A stretch of DNA of 64,000 bases, taken from NCBI RefSeq assembly GCF_011300215.1, contig NZ_CP049866.1, forward strand, positions 2,790,001 to 2,854,000, written 5' to 3'. The DNA is from Nocardioides piscis. GTDB taxonomy: Bacteria > Actinomycetota > Actinomycetes > Propionibacteriales > Nocardioidaceae. Below the pieces are notes generated by a model that did no database searches, had not been told where the DNA came from, and saw only the letters and a program-made list of their open reading frames with translations. The translations under genes were made by a program, and so were the position numbers. Below, piece after piece: positions 38,400 to 47,538 of the stretch. How positions within the stretch are numbered: the first letter of the stretch is position 1; the number at the start of each line of letters is the position of its first letter.

Positions 38400-38980
38400 G
38401 CGAGACAGCTCCACTCCCTGAGCCGACCAGGCCCGGCCGGTTCGTGCTGGCCGCGGCAGTGACGATGGCCTTGGCGCTCGTGGCGGCCGCGCTGCTGGTG
38501 CCGCGGCTGGTGCACAGCCTGGAGCCGCCGGACCTCGACGAGGTCGCTGTCCATGACGGGCTCCCGCTCGACCACGTGTCCGGTGACGTCGACTATCCGG
38601 TGACACCTCCGGTCGGCGGTCCTCACGCCCAGCGCTGGCTGGAGTGTGGTGTCTATGACGAAGAGGTGCCCCCGGAGAACGCGGTGCACGCCCTCGAGCA
38701 CGGCACGGTGTGGATCACCCATGAGCCCGGGTTGGGCTCGGGCGACGTGGCGCGGCTGGTCGACCAGCTGCCCGAGGAGGGGATCCTGTCGCCGTACGAC
38801 GGACTGCCGGGCCCGGTGGTGGTGACCGTCTGGGGGCGCCAGCTCGTCCTGGACGGTGCCGACGACGAACGGCTCGGTCTCTTCCTGGCGGAGTATGGCG
38901 ACGGGCACACCGCGCCCGAGCCCATGGCCTCCTGTCACGGCGGGGTGGACGCCGACGGCGGCACCGCGCGGCCCGCCTGA
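38396..38980 (+). CDS. DUF3105 membrane-anchored protein
   Basis: 194 residues from GTG 38396. One N-terminal transmembrane helix (about 18-40) then an exported domain with YPVTPPVGGPHAQRWLECGVY and NAVHALEHGTVWITHEPGL, the DUF3105 signature. Conserved His and Cys residues (PHAQRW, ECGVY, EHGTVW and SCHGG) suggest a metal- or thiol-dependent role, unproved. Confidence 0.85.
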   Translation: MSETAPLPEPTRPGRFVLAAAVTMALALVAAALLVPRLVHSLEPPDLDEVAVHDGLPLDHVSGDVDYPVTPPVGGPHAQRWLECGVYDEEVPPENAVHALEHGTVWITHEPGLGSGDVARLVDQLPEEGILSPYDGLPGPVVVTVWGRQLVLDGADDERLGLFLAEYGDGHTAPEPMASCHGGVDADGGTARPA

Positions 38981-38983
38981 CGC

Positions 38984-38989
38984 TACGGT
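38984..38989 (+). promoter_or_regulatory. Candidate -10 hexamer TACGGT (leaderless)
   Basis: TACGGT ends 6 nt before GTG 38996. Confidence 0.5.
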
Positions 38990-38995
38990 TGGCGA

Positions 38996-39400
38996 GTGGA
39001 GTCCGAAGTCCGAACCTATGGCACCGGGTCCGACGAGACCGTGCTCGACCTGACTCGTGACGCAGCTCAGTTCGTCGCTGCGCGAGGCGACGGGCTGCTG
39101 CACCTGTTCGTCCCGCACGCAACGGCCGGGCTGGCGATCCTGGAGACCGGGGCGGGCTCCGACGACGACCTCCTGGCGGCGCTGGGCGACCTCTTGCCGG
39201 CCGACGACCGGTGGCGGCACCGCCACGGTTCGCCCGGCCACGGACGGTCGCACGTGATGCCGGCGCTGATCTCTCCCTCGTGCTCGGTGCCGGTGCTGTC
39301 GGGACAGCTGGCCCTGGGCACCTGGCAGAGCATCTGCCTGGTCGACCTCAACGTCGACAACCCCGAGCGTCAGGTGCGGTTCTCGTTCCTGGCGGGGTGA
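38996..39400 (+). CDS. YjbQ/UPF0047 family protein
   Basis: 134 residues from GTG 38996. The family signature is complete: HLFVPHATAGLAILE, DDRWRHRHGSPGHGRSHVMP, GTWQSICLVDLN and PERQVRFSFLAG-stop. The clustered histidines are thought to bind metal; some members show weak thiamine-phosphate-synthase activity. An independent transcript. Confidence 0.9.
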   Translation: MESEVRTYGTGSDETVLDLTRDAAQFVAARGDGLLHLFVPHATAGLAILETGAGSDDDLLAALGDLLPADDRWRHRHGSPGHGRSHVMPALISPSCSVPVLSGQLALGTWQSICLVDLNVDNPERQVRFSFLAG

Positions 39401-39421
39401 GCAGGGCAGGTCGGTCGGCGA

Positions 39422-39427
39422 TAGCGT
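39422..39427 (+). promoter_or_regulatory. Candidate -10 hexamer TAGCGT (leaderless)
   Basis: TAGCGT ends 6 nt before GTG 39434. Confidence 0.5.
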
Positions 39428-39433
39428 TCGCGG

Positions 39434-40129
39434 GTGCAGACGAACGAGCACGGCCAGGCCGTCGGTGAGCCGGTCGAGGGCTGGTCACCCAGGTCCAAGC
39501 CCGGGGGCGTGACGCTGGCAGGCGTCCACGTCACGGCCGAGCCGATCGGCGTCCAGCACTCCGAGGCGTTGTTCGCGGCAGTGTGCGGGCCGGGCGACGA
39601 ATCCCTGTGGACCTACCGTCCCGGGCCCATGCCGACGAACCGCCAGGTCTTCGACGACGAGGTCGTACGGCGCCTGGCCGACCACCCGGACGGTGCGACA
39701 TTGGCGTTCGTCCCCGCCGGCGGCAATGCGTCGGGCTTCGCGACCTTCTTCCCGTGCGTGCTGACCGCCGGCGTCGTCGAGATCTCGGGTGTCCTGCTCG
39801 CGCGTGGCCTGCAGCGGACGACGGCGGCGACCGAGGGGATCCACCTGATGCTGCGACACGCCTTCGACGACCTCGGCTATCGCCGGGTGGAGTGGAAGTG
39901 CGACTCCCTCAACGCGCCCTCCGCCCGGGCTGCTGCCCGCTTCGGGTTCACCCACGAGGGGCGCTTCCGGCAGCACATGGTGACCAACGGCCGCAACCGG
40001 GACACCGACTGGTTCTCGATGCTCGACGGCGAGTGGCCCGAGGTGCGGACGAGGCACGAGCAGTGGTTGTCACCGACGAACTTCGATCCACAGGGACAAC
40101 AGGTGCACCGGCTGCAGGACCTGCCATAG
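39434..40129 (+). CDS. RimJ/RimL-type GNAT acetyltransferase
   Basis: 231 residues. GNAT fold with SGFATFFPCVLTAGVVEISG, ATEGIHLMLRHAFDDLGYRR and VEWKCDSLNAPSARAAARFG, matching the N-alpha-acetyltransferase subgroup acting on ribosomal proteins or small amines. Target unknown. A methyltransferase gene follows 8 nt downstream in the same direction. Confidence 0.86.
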   Translation: MQTNEHGQAVGEPVEGWSPRSKPGGVTLAGVHVTAEPIGVQHSEALFAAVCGPGDESLWTYRPGPMPTNRQVFDDEVVRRLADHPDGATLAFVPAGGNASGFATFFPCVLTAGVVEISGVLLARGLQRTTAATEGIHLMLRHAFDDLGYRRVEWKCDSLNAPSARAAARFGFTHEGRFRQHMVTNGRNRDTDWFSMLDGEWPEVRTRHEQWLSPTNFDPQGQQVHRLQDLP

Positions 40130-40137
40130 TCCCCGGC

Positions 40138-40923
40138 ATGGCGGGGGACGCGTTCGACGAGAAGCTGGCTCAGTGGAACGCGTGGTGCGAGGCCCCCTGG
40201 GGGCGGCTCCGTTTCTCGGTGGTGCGGGAGACGCTGCGTCGCCAGGCCGTGGCGTTGGACGCCGAGGGCGGCGGGCTGCGCGTGCTCGACGTGGGCGGGG
40301 GCGACGGGCGCGACGCGCTGGCGCTGGCCGAGGCCGGTCACGACGTCACGATCGTCGATCCCGCGCCCAGGTGGCTGGCGCAGGCGTCGCGCAGGGCCGA
40401 AGCCCTGGGAGTGACAGCGCGTCTCCACACGGTCGAGGGGTCCCTCGACGACCTGCCTCCCTTCGAGGAGGAGTTCGACCTGGTGCTGTGCCACTTCGTG
40501 CTGCACTACCGACCGTCCGGTGGGCAGGACATCGAGCGGCTCGCCGCTCGTCTCCGCCCCGGCGGCAGGCTGTCGGTGATGGCTCCGAACCCGTCCGCCC
40601 GCGTGATCATGAAGCTCACGCGCGAGGGTCCCGAGGCCGCGCTGGCGGAGCTCTCCTCCGATGACTTCGAGTCGGCCACCTTCACCACCACCGCTCGCAA
40701 GGTGACGGCGGGCGAGGTCGAGGGACAGATGGTCGCGGCCGGGCTCCGGGTGGTGGGGCGCTATGCCGCCCGCGTGGTCAACGACTACGTCAGCGACGAC
40801 ACGCTCAAGGAGGATCCGGACTACTTCGCGGCCCTGGAGCGGCTGGAGCTGGCGTTGTGCGACCAGGAGCCCTTCGTCAGCCTGGGAGGGATGTGGCAGG
40901 TGGTGGCGGAGCGCGCGGGGTGA
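40138..40923 (+). CDS. Class I SAM-dependent methyltransferase
   Basis: 261 residues from ATG 40138. Motif I VLDVGGGDGRDAL (about 49-61), acidic residue in IVDPAP after beta-2, FDLVLCHFVLHY (motif IV) and RPGGRLSVMAPNPS. Resembles CmoM/SmtA-like small methyltransferases; the substrate cannot be assigned. Probably co-transcribed with the upstream acetyltransferase. Confidence 0.84.
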   Translation: MAGDAFDEKLAQWNAWCEAPWGRLRFSVVRETLRRQAVALDAEGGGLRVLDVGGGDGRDALALAEAGHDVTIVDPAPRWLAQASRRAEALGVTARLHTVEGSLDDLPPFEEEFDLVLCHFVLHYRPSGGQDIERLAARLRPGGRLSVMAPNPSARVIMKLTREGPEAALAELSSDDFESATFTTTARKVTAGEVEGQMVAAGLRVVGRYAARVVNDYVSDDTLKEDPDYFAALERLELALCDQEPFVSLGGMWQVVAERAG

Positions 40924-40965
40924 TCCTCATCCCGACCGACATCCACAGCGCGCCCTCGCGCTTGA

Positions 40966-40983
40966 CTCGAACACGTGTTCGAG
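40966..40983. promoter_or_regulatory. Perfect LexA-type (SOS) box
   Basis: CTCGAACACGTGTTCGAG is an 18-bp perfect palindrome containing GAAC-N4-GTTC, the actinobacterial LexA consensus. It ends 5 nt before ATG 40989 and overlaps a TTGACT that could be a -35 element, so a bound repressor would block expression. Confidence 0.75.
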
Positions 40984-40988
40984 AGAGA

Positions 40989-42479
40989 ATGGCGTATGCC
41001 GATGCCCCCGATCCTCAGGACGCCGCTGGCGCGGTGCTCCCGCCGACGCGGCCGGGTGATGGGGTGCAGGACGTGGTCGAGCTGAGCGACCGCGAGCTGC
41101 TGGAGGCCGTGGCATCGGGCGTCACCGGACGCCGCCTGGCCGAGGTGTCCGAGCTCGAGCTGGTCGTGCAGTGGGCGGTGCGGCAGGGGCACCCGCGCGA
41201 CGAGCGCGACCCGATGACCACGCCGGGCGGCGACGGCACCCCGAGCGTGCGGGAGTACGCGTTGCCAGAGCTCGCGATGGCTCGCAGCGAGCACACGCTC
41301 CGGACGCGGTCGTTGGTGGGCGATGGGCTGGATCTGGTCCACCGACTGCCGCTGACCTGGACCAAGGTCCGCGCGGGTCAGGCGGAGCCATGGGTGGCGC
41401 GCCGGGTCGCGGTGCTCTCGCGCAGGGTTCCGGCAGCTCAGGTCGGACTCGTGGACAGGGCTGTCGCTCGTGTCATCGCCGGCCACGCGCCCTCGACCGT
41501 GCTGGAGACCGCAGCGGCGAAGGTGATCGAGGCTGACCCCGAGGCGCACGCGATGGAGCGGGAGCGTGAGCGCCACCGGCGACACGTGACGTTGTCGAAG
41601 GCCGACGAGCTCGGCTTCCGGCACGTCATCGCCCGGGTCACTGCCGGCGACGCGATCTGGGTTGACGCGATGGTCGAACGGATGGCCGACATCCTGAGCC
41701 CCGCCCACGGGCACGACCACAATCGTGACGAGCTCCGCTCGCTGGCCTTCGGTTGGCTGGCCCGGCCGGTCGACCTGCTCAAGCTGCTGGTCGACCACAC
41801 CCCGTCCGCCGACGCGGCAGCACCAGACGAGCTCGGCCCGGACGAGCGACCCGTGTGGGCGCCCGACCACCTGGTCGAGACGGTCGGCCGACTCTGCGAT
41901 CTCTCGACCCGTCAGCTCGCGTCGCTGCGCGGCAGGGGTGTGGTGTTCGTGCACGTCACCGCCGCCGACCTGCTCAAGCAGTCCGGCCTCGCCCGGGTCG
42001 AGGGGCAGGGGCCGATGCTGCTGCAGTCGCTCTCCGAGCTGCTCGGCCACGCCGACGTCCAGCTCAAGCCTGTCATCGACCACCGGCTCCGGGCCCGCGC
42101 CGATGCCTATGAGCACCCTGACCCGGTCAAGGACCACGTGTGGACGCAGACGGGCGGTGACGTGTTCCCCTTCAGCCCACGCACCGCCACCAGAGCAGGC
42201 GTCGACTTCGACCACTCCAGTGCATTCGTCCCACCCGCCTCAGGCGGGCCGCCCGGGCAGACCGGCCCTCACAACAGCGGGCCGCTGCGCCGCAGCCACC
42301 ATCGGTGGAAGACCCACGGCGGATATCGCTGCCGACAGGCCGGCCCCGGCCGACACGTCTGGCAGACGCCCCACGGCCTCTGCTATCTCGTCGACGCCGA
42401 AGGCACCCGCCGGCTGAGCGACTCCGAAGCCCACCTGATACTCACGGCGCCACCCGGCGTCGACGTCTATCCGGCATGA
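40989..42479 (+). CDS. DUF222 / HNH-endonuclease-like (13E12 repeat family) protein
   Basis: 496 residues from ATG 40989. The DUF222 region (about 25-350) has LPLTWTKVRAGQAEPWVARR and GDAIWVDAMVERMADIL. The C-terminal HNH-like domain has VDFDHSSAF, HNSGPLRRSHHRWKTHGGYR, with D-H, N and H residues kept but without the zinc cysteines seen in many HNH nucleases. A LexA box sits directly before the start. These proteins are abundant in actinobacteria, function unproved; a DNA-damage-induced nuclease is a reasonable hypothesis. The next gene overlaps by 4 nt. Confidence 0.85.
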   Translation: MAYADAPDPQDAAGAVLPPTRPGDGVQDVVELSDRELLEAVASGVTGRRLAEVSELELVVQWAVRQGHPRDERDPMTTPGGDGTPSVREYALPELAMARSEHTLRTRSLVGDGLDLVHRLPLTWTKVRAGQAEPWVARRVAVLSRRVPAAQVGLVDRAVARVIAGHAPSTVLETAAAKVIEADPEAHAMERERERHRRHVTLSKADELGFRHVIARVTAGDAIWVDAMVERMADILSPAHGHDHNRDELRSLAFGWLARPVDLLKLLVDHTPSADAAAPDELGPDERPVWAPDHLVETVGRLCDLSTRQLASLRGRGVVFVHVTAADLLKQSGLARVEGQGPMLLQSLSELLGHADVQLKPVIDHRLRARADAYEHPDPVKDHVWTQTGGDVFPFSPRTATRAGVDFDHSSAFVPPASGGPPGQTGPHNSGPLRRSHHRWKTHGGYRCRQAGPGRHVWQTPHGLCYLVDAEGTRRLSDSEAHLILTAPPGVDVYPA

Positions 42480-42844
42480 GACCAGTCGCACCGCCCGGCT
42501 GGCCCCACGAGGTGCGCCCGCCGGACGCGCCCGGCTGGGAGGCCACAGCGGTCAGCTGGCTGCTCGACCTGTGCCCGGCCGAATACCGCCGCTACACCGG
42601 GCTCCGCCGCCACGTCGTGGTGCTGGCCCGCTTCGCGGTGCTCCACGTGGAGGCCCAACAGGCGGCGTGCCGGCGTGGCCTGAGCCAGATCCGCGCAGAT
42701 CTCAAGGACGTCGCCACCCTCGAGGTGGTCGACGCGGCGGTCGCGACCTTCCAGCTCGACGAGGCCAGGCTGCTGGCGACCCGCCGAGCCGTCGGGCTGG
42801 TGGAGGACGCGTTGCGGGGGCGTCGCTACGTGGCGCGGCTCTGA
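42476..42844 (+). CDS. Small protein coupled to the DUF222/HNH gene
   Basis: 122 residues from ATG 42476 (ATGA overlap). Starts MRPVAPPGWPHEVRPPDAPG, then a helical domain with WLLDLCPAEYRRYTGLRRHV and LARFAVLHVEAQQAACRRGL. Similar short genes follow DUF222/HNH genes in related bacteria, in my recollection. No known family. Being on the same transcript, it should share LexA control. Confidence 0.72.
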   Translation: MRPVAPPGWPHEVRPPDAPGWEATAVSWLLDLCPAEYRRYTGLRRHVVVLARFAVLHVEAQQAACRRGLSQIRADLKDVATLEVVDAAVATFQLDEARLLATRRAVGLVEDALRGRRYVARL

Positions 42845-42852
42845 GGAGCCGC

Positions 42853-42858
42853 TAGGTT
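42853..42858 (+). promoter_or_regulatory. Candidate -10 hexamer TAGGTT (leaderless)
   Basis: TAGGTT ends 6 nt before GTG 42865. A 7-bp hairpin (42835-42852) spanning the previous stop codon abuts it. Confidence 0.5.
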
Positions 42859-42864
42859 CGCCGG

Positions 42865-43305
42865 GTGCACACCTTCGCCGGCGTCATCCTCGTGGATCAG
42901 CGGGGTTGGATCCTGCTCCAGGAACGCGACGAGCACCCCCGGATCGACCCGGAGAAATGGGGATTCGCGGGCGGTCACGTGGATCCGGGGGAGACCTTCG
43001 AGGCCGCGGCCTACCGCGAGCTCGAGGAGGAGACCGGCATCCGCCTCCCAGCGGGTGAGCTCGAGCTCCTCGGCGAGTTCCGGGTGGACCATCGCGAGGC
43101 GTACGGCACCTGGGACCTGATGCAGGTGTTCGTGGCCCGGACCAGCCTCACCGATGCCGACATCGAGTGCCACGAGGGGCGCCAGATCGTCTTCGTCGAT
43201 CCTGCCCGGGCGCTGGGCCTCGACCTGACCGCGGCCGCCGCCCAGGTCCTGCCGGCCTTCCTGGCTGCACCCACCGACCATCGAGGAGAAGGAGCGTCCC
43301 CATGA
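42865..43305 (+). CDS. Nudix hydrolase
   Basis: 146 residues from GTG 42865. Complete Nudix box GGHVDPGETFEAAAYRELEE followed by ETGI. Substrate could be an oxidised nucleotide or nucleoside diphosphate derivative; no specificity motif seen. Ends in ATGA overlap with the SMP-30-like gene. Confidence 0.9.
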   Translation: MHTFAGVILVDQRGWILLQERDEHPRIDPEKWGFAGGHVDPGETFEAAAYRELEEETGIRLPAGELELLGEFRVDHREAYGTWDLMQVFVARTSLTDADIECHEGRQIVFVDPARALGLDLTAAAAQVLPAFLAAPTDHRGEGASP

Positions 43306-44216
43306 CTTTCACCGTCCACCAGGTCCCCGGACAAGGGGCAGAGGACGTGCTGGTCGCGCCCGACGGCAGCGTCTACACAGGCACCGAGGACGGAGCCATC
43401 CTCCGGCTCTCGAGTGACGGGCGCCGCATCGACCGGGTCGCACACACCGGCGGCCGGCCGCTCGGGCTGGAGCTCTTCGACGACGGCGACCTGCTGGTCT
43501 GCGACGCGCACGCCGGGCTGTTGCGCGTGAGCGTCGAGGACGGCTCGGTCGAGACGCTGCTGCGCGACATCGACGGGGTCGCGATGAAGTTCTGCAACAA
43601 CGCAGCCATCGCGCAGGACGGGACGATCTGGTTCAGCGACTCATCCACGCACTACGGCATCGAGCAGTGGAAGGACGACCTCGTCCAGGTCACCCGCACC
43701 GGGCGCCTCGTCCGCCGGGACGTCGACGGGACGGTGACGGTGGTCATCGACGACCTGGCCTTCGCCAACGGAGTCGCCCTCAGCAAGGACGAGGACTTCG
43801 TCGCGGTGGCGGAGAGCGGTGCTCGCACCGTGGTCCGCTGGTGGACAGCAGGTCCGCGCAAGGGCGAGCGTGACTTCCTGGTCTGGGAGCTGCCCGGCTA
43901 TCCCGACAACATCTCCCGGGGCAGCGACGGCCTGATCTGGGTGACGATCGGCTCACCGGCCGACCCGGTCGTGGAGATGCTGCAGAAGGCTCCCCTCTTC
44001 GTGCGCAAGGCAGCCACGCGAATCCCTGAGCGGCTCCAGCCCAAGCCCAAGCAGACGATCCGGGTGCAGGCCTATGACGACCAGGGCCACCTCGTCCACG
44101 ACATCAACCTGGACGACGGCGGCTACCACATGGTCACCGGTGTCCGCGAGCACGACGGCCGTGTCTGGATGGGCAGCCTCCACGAGCCGGCGGTCGCCGT
44201 CTACGACCGGGCATGA
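43302..44216 (+). CDS. SMP-30/strictosidine-synthase-like beta-propeller hydrolase
   Basis: 304 residues from ATG 43302 with GGAG upstream. Six-bladed propeller pattern: DVLVAPDGSVYTGTEDGAIL, MKFCNNAAIAQDGTIWFSDS, FANGVALSKDEDFVAVAESG, LPGYPDNISRGSDGLIWVTI. Related enzymes hydrolyse lactones or esters with Ca2+. No signal peptide. Coupled to a Nudix gene. Confidence 0.87.
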   Translation: MTFTVHQVPGQGAEDVLVAPDGSVYTGTEDGAILRLSSDGRRIDRVAHTGGRPLGLELFDDGDLLVCDAHAGLLRVSVEDGSVETLLRDIDGVAMKFCNNAAIAQDGTIWFSDSSTHYGIEQWKDDLVQVTRTGRLVRRDVDGTVTVVIDDLAFANGVALSKDEDFVAVAESGARTVVRWWTAGPRKGERDFLVWELPGYPDNISRGSDGLIWVTIGSPADPVVEMLQKAPLFVRKAATRIPERLQPKPKQTIRVQAYDDQGHLVHDINLDDGGYHMVTGVREHDGRVWMGSLHEPAVAVYDRA

Positions 44217-44238
44217 GGGTCGACGCCCGGCCATGAAA

Positions 44239-44244
44239 TAGACT
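44239..44244 (+). promoter_or_regulatory. Candidate -10 hexamer TAGACT (leaderless)
   Basis: TAGACT ends 7 nt before ATG 44252 of dxs. Confidence 0.5.
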
Positions 44245-44251
44245 CCTCGAC

Positions 44252-46156
44252 ATGGGTCTCCTCGAGTCGATCACCTCGCCACAGGACCTGCGCTCCCTCT
44301 CGGCCCCCGAGCTCGATGCGCTGGCCAGCGAGATCCGCGACCTGATGATCACCACGGTGGCCAGGACCAGCGGGCACCTCGGTCCCAACCTCGGGGTCGT
44401 CGAGCTGACGCTGGCCATCCACCGGGTCTTCGACTCGCCGCGCGACCGGGTCGTCTTCGACACCGGCCACCAGTCCTACGTCCACAAGCTGGTGACCGGA
44501 CGCTCCGCAGACTTCGGCTCGCTGCGCCAGGAGGGTGGCCTGAGCGGATATCCCAGCCAGGCCGAGTCGCCGCACGACATCGTGGAGAACTCCCACGCCT
44601 CGACCTCCTTGTCGTATGCCGACGGGCTGGCCAAGGCCTACCGCGTCCGCGGCGAGGACCGTCACGTGGTCGCCGTGATCGGCGACGGCGCCCTGACCGG
44701 CGGGATGGCGTGGGAGGCCCTGAACAACATCGCCATCGCCCAGGACAGCCGCCTGGTGATCGTGGTCAACGACAACGAACGCTCCTACACCCCGACGGTC
44801 GGCGGCCTGGCCACGGCGCTGACCACCCTGCGGACCAACCCCCGCTACGAGCAGGTTCTCGACCTGGTCAAGAAGCGACTCAACGCCGTGCCGGGTGTCG
44901 GCCCCGCGGCATACGACGCGCTGCACGCGGTGAAGAAGGGGATGAAGGACGCCCTGGCTCCCCAGGGCCTGTTCGAGGACCTCGGCCTGAAGTACGTCGG
45001 CCCGGTGGACGGCCACGACCGCGACGCGATGGAACAGGCCCTGACCCACGCCAAGCGTTTCGGTGGACCGGTGATCGTCCACGCGATCACCCGCAAGGGC
45101 TTTGGCTACGACCCGGCTGAGCGTCACGAGGCCGACCAGTTCCACGCACCTGGTCCGTTCGACGTCCAGACCGGCGCGGAGAAGCCGAAGGGCCGGATCT
45201 GGACCGATCACTTCTCCCAGCACATGGTCGAGATCGGCAAGCGTCGTCAAGACGTCGTCGCCATCACCGCCGCGATGATGCACCCGGTCGGCCTCGACGC
45301 GTTCGCCGCCACGTTCCCCGACCGCACCTTCGACGTGGGCATCGCCGAGCAACACGCGACCACGTCGGCCGCCGGCCTGGCGATGGGCGGGCTGCACCCC
45401 GTGTTCGCGGTCTATGCCACGTTCCTCAACCGGGCCTTCGACCAGGTCCTGATGGACGTCGCGCTCCACAAGTGCGGCGTGACCTTCGTGCTCGACCGCT
45501 CGGGCGTCACCGGCGACGACGGTGCGAGCCACAACGGCATGTGGGACATGTCGATCCTCCAGGTCGTGCCCGGGCTGCGCCTCGCGGCGCCGCGCGACGT
45601 GAGCCGGCTCAAGGAGCTGCTGGACGAGGCCGTCCAGGTCGACGACGCCCCGACCGTGGTCCGCTTCCCGAAGGGTCCGCCGCCCACTGACATCGACACC
45701 ATCGACACCATCGGCGGCGTCGACGTCCTGGTCCGTGACGGCAGGCGCGACGTCCTCATCGTCGCCGTCGGCTCGATGTGCACCACGGCCGTCGACGTGG
45801 CGAAGCGCCTCAGTGACCAGGGCATCGGGGTCACTGTCGTCGACCCGCGCTGGGTCAAGCCGGTCGCCCCGGCGATCGTCGACCTGGCGCGCGAGCACCG
45901 GTTGGTGGTGAGCATCGAGGACAACGGGATCGTCGGGGGCTGCGGCTCGGTGCTGCTCCAGACGCTCAACGAGCAACGCGTCACCACGCCGGTGCGGCTG
46001 CACGGCATCCCGCAGGAGTTCCTCGAGCACGCCAAGCGTGACGCCATCCTGGGCCGGGTCGGCCTGGACGCCCAGACCATCGCCCGCGGCATCGTCGAGG
46101 ACGTCACCGCGGTGACCGACGGCCAGGCCCTGCACGATGCCGACCACCACGCCTGA
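44252..46156 (+). CDS. dxs: 1-deoxy-D-xylulose-5-phosphate synthase
   Basis: 634 residues, the normal length. First step of the MEP isoprenoid pathway, condensing pyruvate and glyceraldehyde-3-phosphate with thiamine diphosphate. Seen: [13 protein letters not shown], ThDP motif [16 protein letters not shown] ... NDNERSYTP, catalytic glutamate in [15 protein letters not shown] and a full transketolase C domain (about 480-620). Overlaps the metallopeptidase lipoprotein gene by 20 nt. Confidence 0.95.
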   Translation: MGLLESITSPQDLRSLSAPELDALASEIRDLMITTVARTSGHLGPNLGVVELTLAIHRVFDSPRDRVVFDTGHQSYVHKLVTGRSADFGSLRQEGGLSGYPSQAESPHDIVENSHASTSLSYADGLAKAYRVRGEDRHVVAVIGDGALTGGMAWEALNNIAIAQDSRLVIVVNDNERSYTPTVGGLATALTTLRTNPRYEQVLDLVKKRLNAVPGVGPAAYDALHAVKKGMKDALAPQGLFEDLGLKYVGPVDGHDRDAMEQALTHAKRFGGPVIVHAITRKGFGYDPAERHEADQFHAPGPFDVQTGAEKPKGRIWTDHFSQHMVEIGKRRQDVVAITAAMMHPVGLDAFAATFPDRTFDVGIAEQHATTSAAGLAMGGLHPVFAVYATFLNRAFDQVLMDVALHKCGVTFVLDRSGVTGDDGASHNGMWDMSILQVVPGLRLAAPRDVSRLKELLDEAVQVDDAPTVVRFPKGPPPTDIDTIDTIGGVDVLVRDGRRDVLIVAVGSMCTTAVDVAKRLSDQGIGVTVVDPRWVKPVAPAIVDLAREHRLVVSIEDNGIVGGCGSVLLQTLNEQRVTTPVRLHGIPQEFLEHAKRDAILGRVGLDAQTIARGIVEDVTAVTDGQALHDADHHA

Positions 46157-47405
46157 CGGTCGCCGACGACCCACCCCGGCTCTCTCGGCGGCCCTCTCCC
46201 TGCTGACCGGGCTGCTGCTCGCCGGGTGCACCCGCGACGCGGACCCCGGCCCGTCCTCGACCGAGGCCGGGCCTGTCGAGGTCGTGCGCTCCATGAACAA
46301 GGTGCTCCGCAAGCGAGCGCGTGCTGTCCTTGCCCAGGACTGGACCTCGTTCGCCGCGACCCTCGATGGCCGTCGCGCGCGCTTCGTCGAGGGGGAGCAG
46401 GTCTTCTTCGACAACCTGACCCAGCTGCCGTTGAGCGAGTTCTCCTACCGCGTGGAGGAGGGCACAGTGGTGCGCGGTGACGGTGGCTACCACGCTGTCG
46501 TCCAGGTCCGGCTGCAGCTCGACGGGTACGACACCGTGCCGGTCGTCCGGCCCAAGCGCTTCCACTTCACGCAGGCTCGCGGGCAGGGCCTCCGGGTCGC
46601 CAGCCACCGTGACCGCGCCTGGGAGCAGCGCAACGACGTCGACGTCCAACCGTGGGACAGCGGTCCCATCACGGTCGGCTCGGGTCTGGGTGTGCTGGCG
46701 ATCTTCGACGAGAGGACCGCCCCGCGGTCGGCGGAGATGATCGCCGCCGTCGAGCAGGGCATCGGACAGGTCGGCGGCCTCGTCCCCTACGGCTGGTCCG
46801 GCCAGGTCGTCGTCTATGCCCTCTCCGACACGGTGATGCTCGAAGGACTGGACGACCTTCCGGCGGCCGATGCCGGCTCCCTCGACGCCGTTGCCTTCCC
46901 CGTGCCCGCGCGTCCCGATGATCCGGACGCCGACATCGCCAGCACCCGCTTCCTGCTCCACCCGCGCATGCTCGGCACCCCTCCCGGGCAGCTCGCTCGA
47001 CTGATCCGACACGAGCTCACGCACGTGGCCCTGGGAGAGCGGGACGACGAGGTCCCGACCTGGCTGGGGGAGGGGATCGCGGAGTGGGTCTCGGTCCAGT
47101 CCCTGCCGATCCCCGACCGGCTGATCAGCCAGGAGGCGATCGACCTGGCCCGGCGCGGCCTCGACCGGCTGCCGGCGGACGAGGAGTTCCACGGCGAGGA
47201 CCAGGCAGCCAACTACGGCATCTCCTGGTGGGCCTGCGAAGCCATCGTCGACATCCATGGCGAGCAGGTGCTCTGGCAGCTCCTCGACGAGCTCGCGGCG
47301 ACCAGCCCCGCGGACCAGCCCGACCGGCAGCAGCAGCTCCTGCAGATGGGCGCAGCGCAGCTGGCCCGCGAGGCGGAGCGGCGGCTGTTGGCGACGTACG
47401 GCTGA
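46137..47405 (+). CDS. Lipoprotein with zinc-metallopeptidase domain
   Basis: 422 residues from ATG 46137. Lipoprotein signal ending [10 protein letters not shown] (Cys31 would be lipidated). The C-terminal domain has HELTH at 292-296 and WLGEGIAEW about 20 residues later, the gluzincin (peptidase MA-like) arrangement. The middle (60-180) is a beta-rich, NTF2-like region. Anchored outside the cell membrane; substrate unknown. Overlap with dxs suggests co-translation, without an evident functional link. Confidence 0.83.
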   Translation: MPTTTPDGRRRPTPALSAALSLLTGLLLAGCTRDADPGPSSTEAGPVEVVRSMNKVLRKRARAVLAQDWTSFAATLDGRRARFVEGEQVFFDNLTQLPLSEFSYRVEEGTVVRGDGGYHAVVQVRLQLDGYDTVPVVRPKRFHFTQARGQGLRVASHRDRAWEQRNDVDVQPWDSGPITVGSGLGVLAIFDERTAPRSAEMIAAVEQGIGQVGGLVPYGWSGQVVVYALSDTVMLEGLDDLPAADAGSLDAVAFPVPARPDDPDADIASTRFLLHPRMLGTPPGQLARLIRHELTHVALGERDDEVPTWLGEGIAEWVSVQSLPIPDRLISQEAIDLARRGLDRLPADEEFHGEDQAANYGISWWACEAIVDIHGEQVLWQLLDELAATSPADQPDRQQQLLQMGAAQLAREAERRLLATYG

Positions 47406-47409
47406 CGAC

Positions 47410-47538
47410 TCACAGGTCGCGTTGGACGGACTCCGGCTGCTCGGTGGAGCTGCGGGTGATGTTCCAGATCGCGAGCGCGAGCCCGCCCCAGAGGATCGTC
47501 ATCGCAATCAGCATCATGATGATGGCAGAGGTGGACAT
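47410..47538 (-). CDS. metS: MetS-type small subunit of NSS transporter
   Basis: 42 residues from ATG 47538: one transmembrane helix (IIMMLIAMTILWGGLALAIW, about 6-25) and a polar tail. Its start overlaps the transporter stop by 1 nt (TGATG). In Corynebacterium the equivalent MetS is required for MetP to import methionine and alanine. Easily missed by gene finders. Confidence 0.85.
   Translation of the reverse strand: MSTSAIIMMLIAMTILWGGLALAIWNITRSSTEQPESVQRDL

Noticed and set aside
42835..42852. GCGGCTC-TGAG-GAGCCGC hairpin as a terminator
   Set aside because: It spans the stop codon of one gene and abuts the -10 box of the next, with no U-run; more likely chance in GC-rich DNA.
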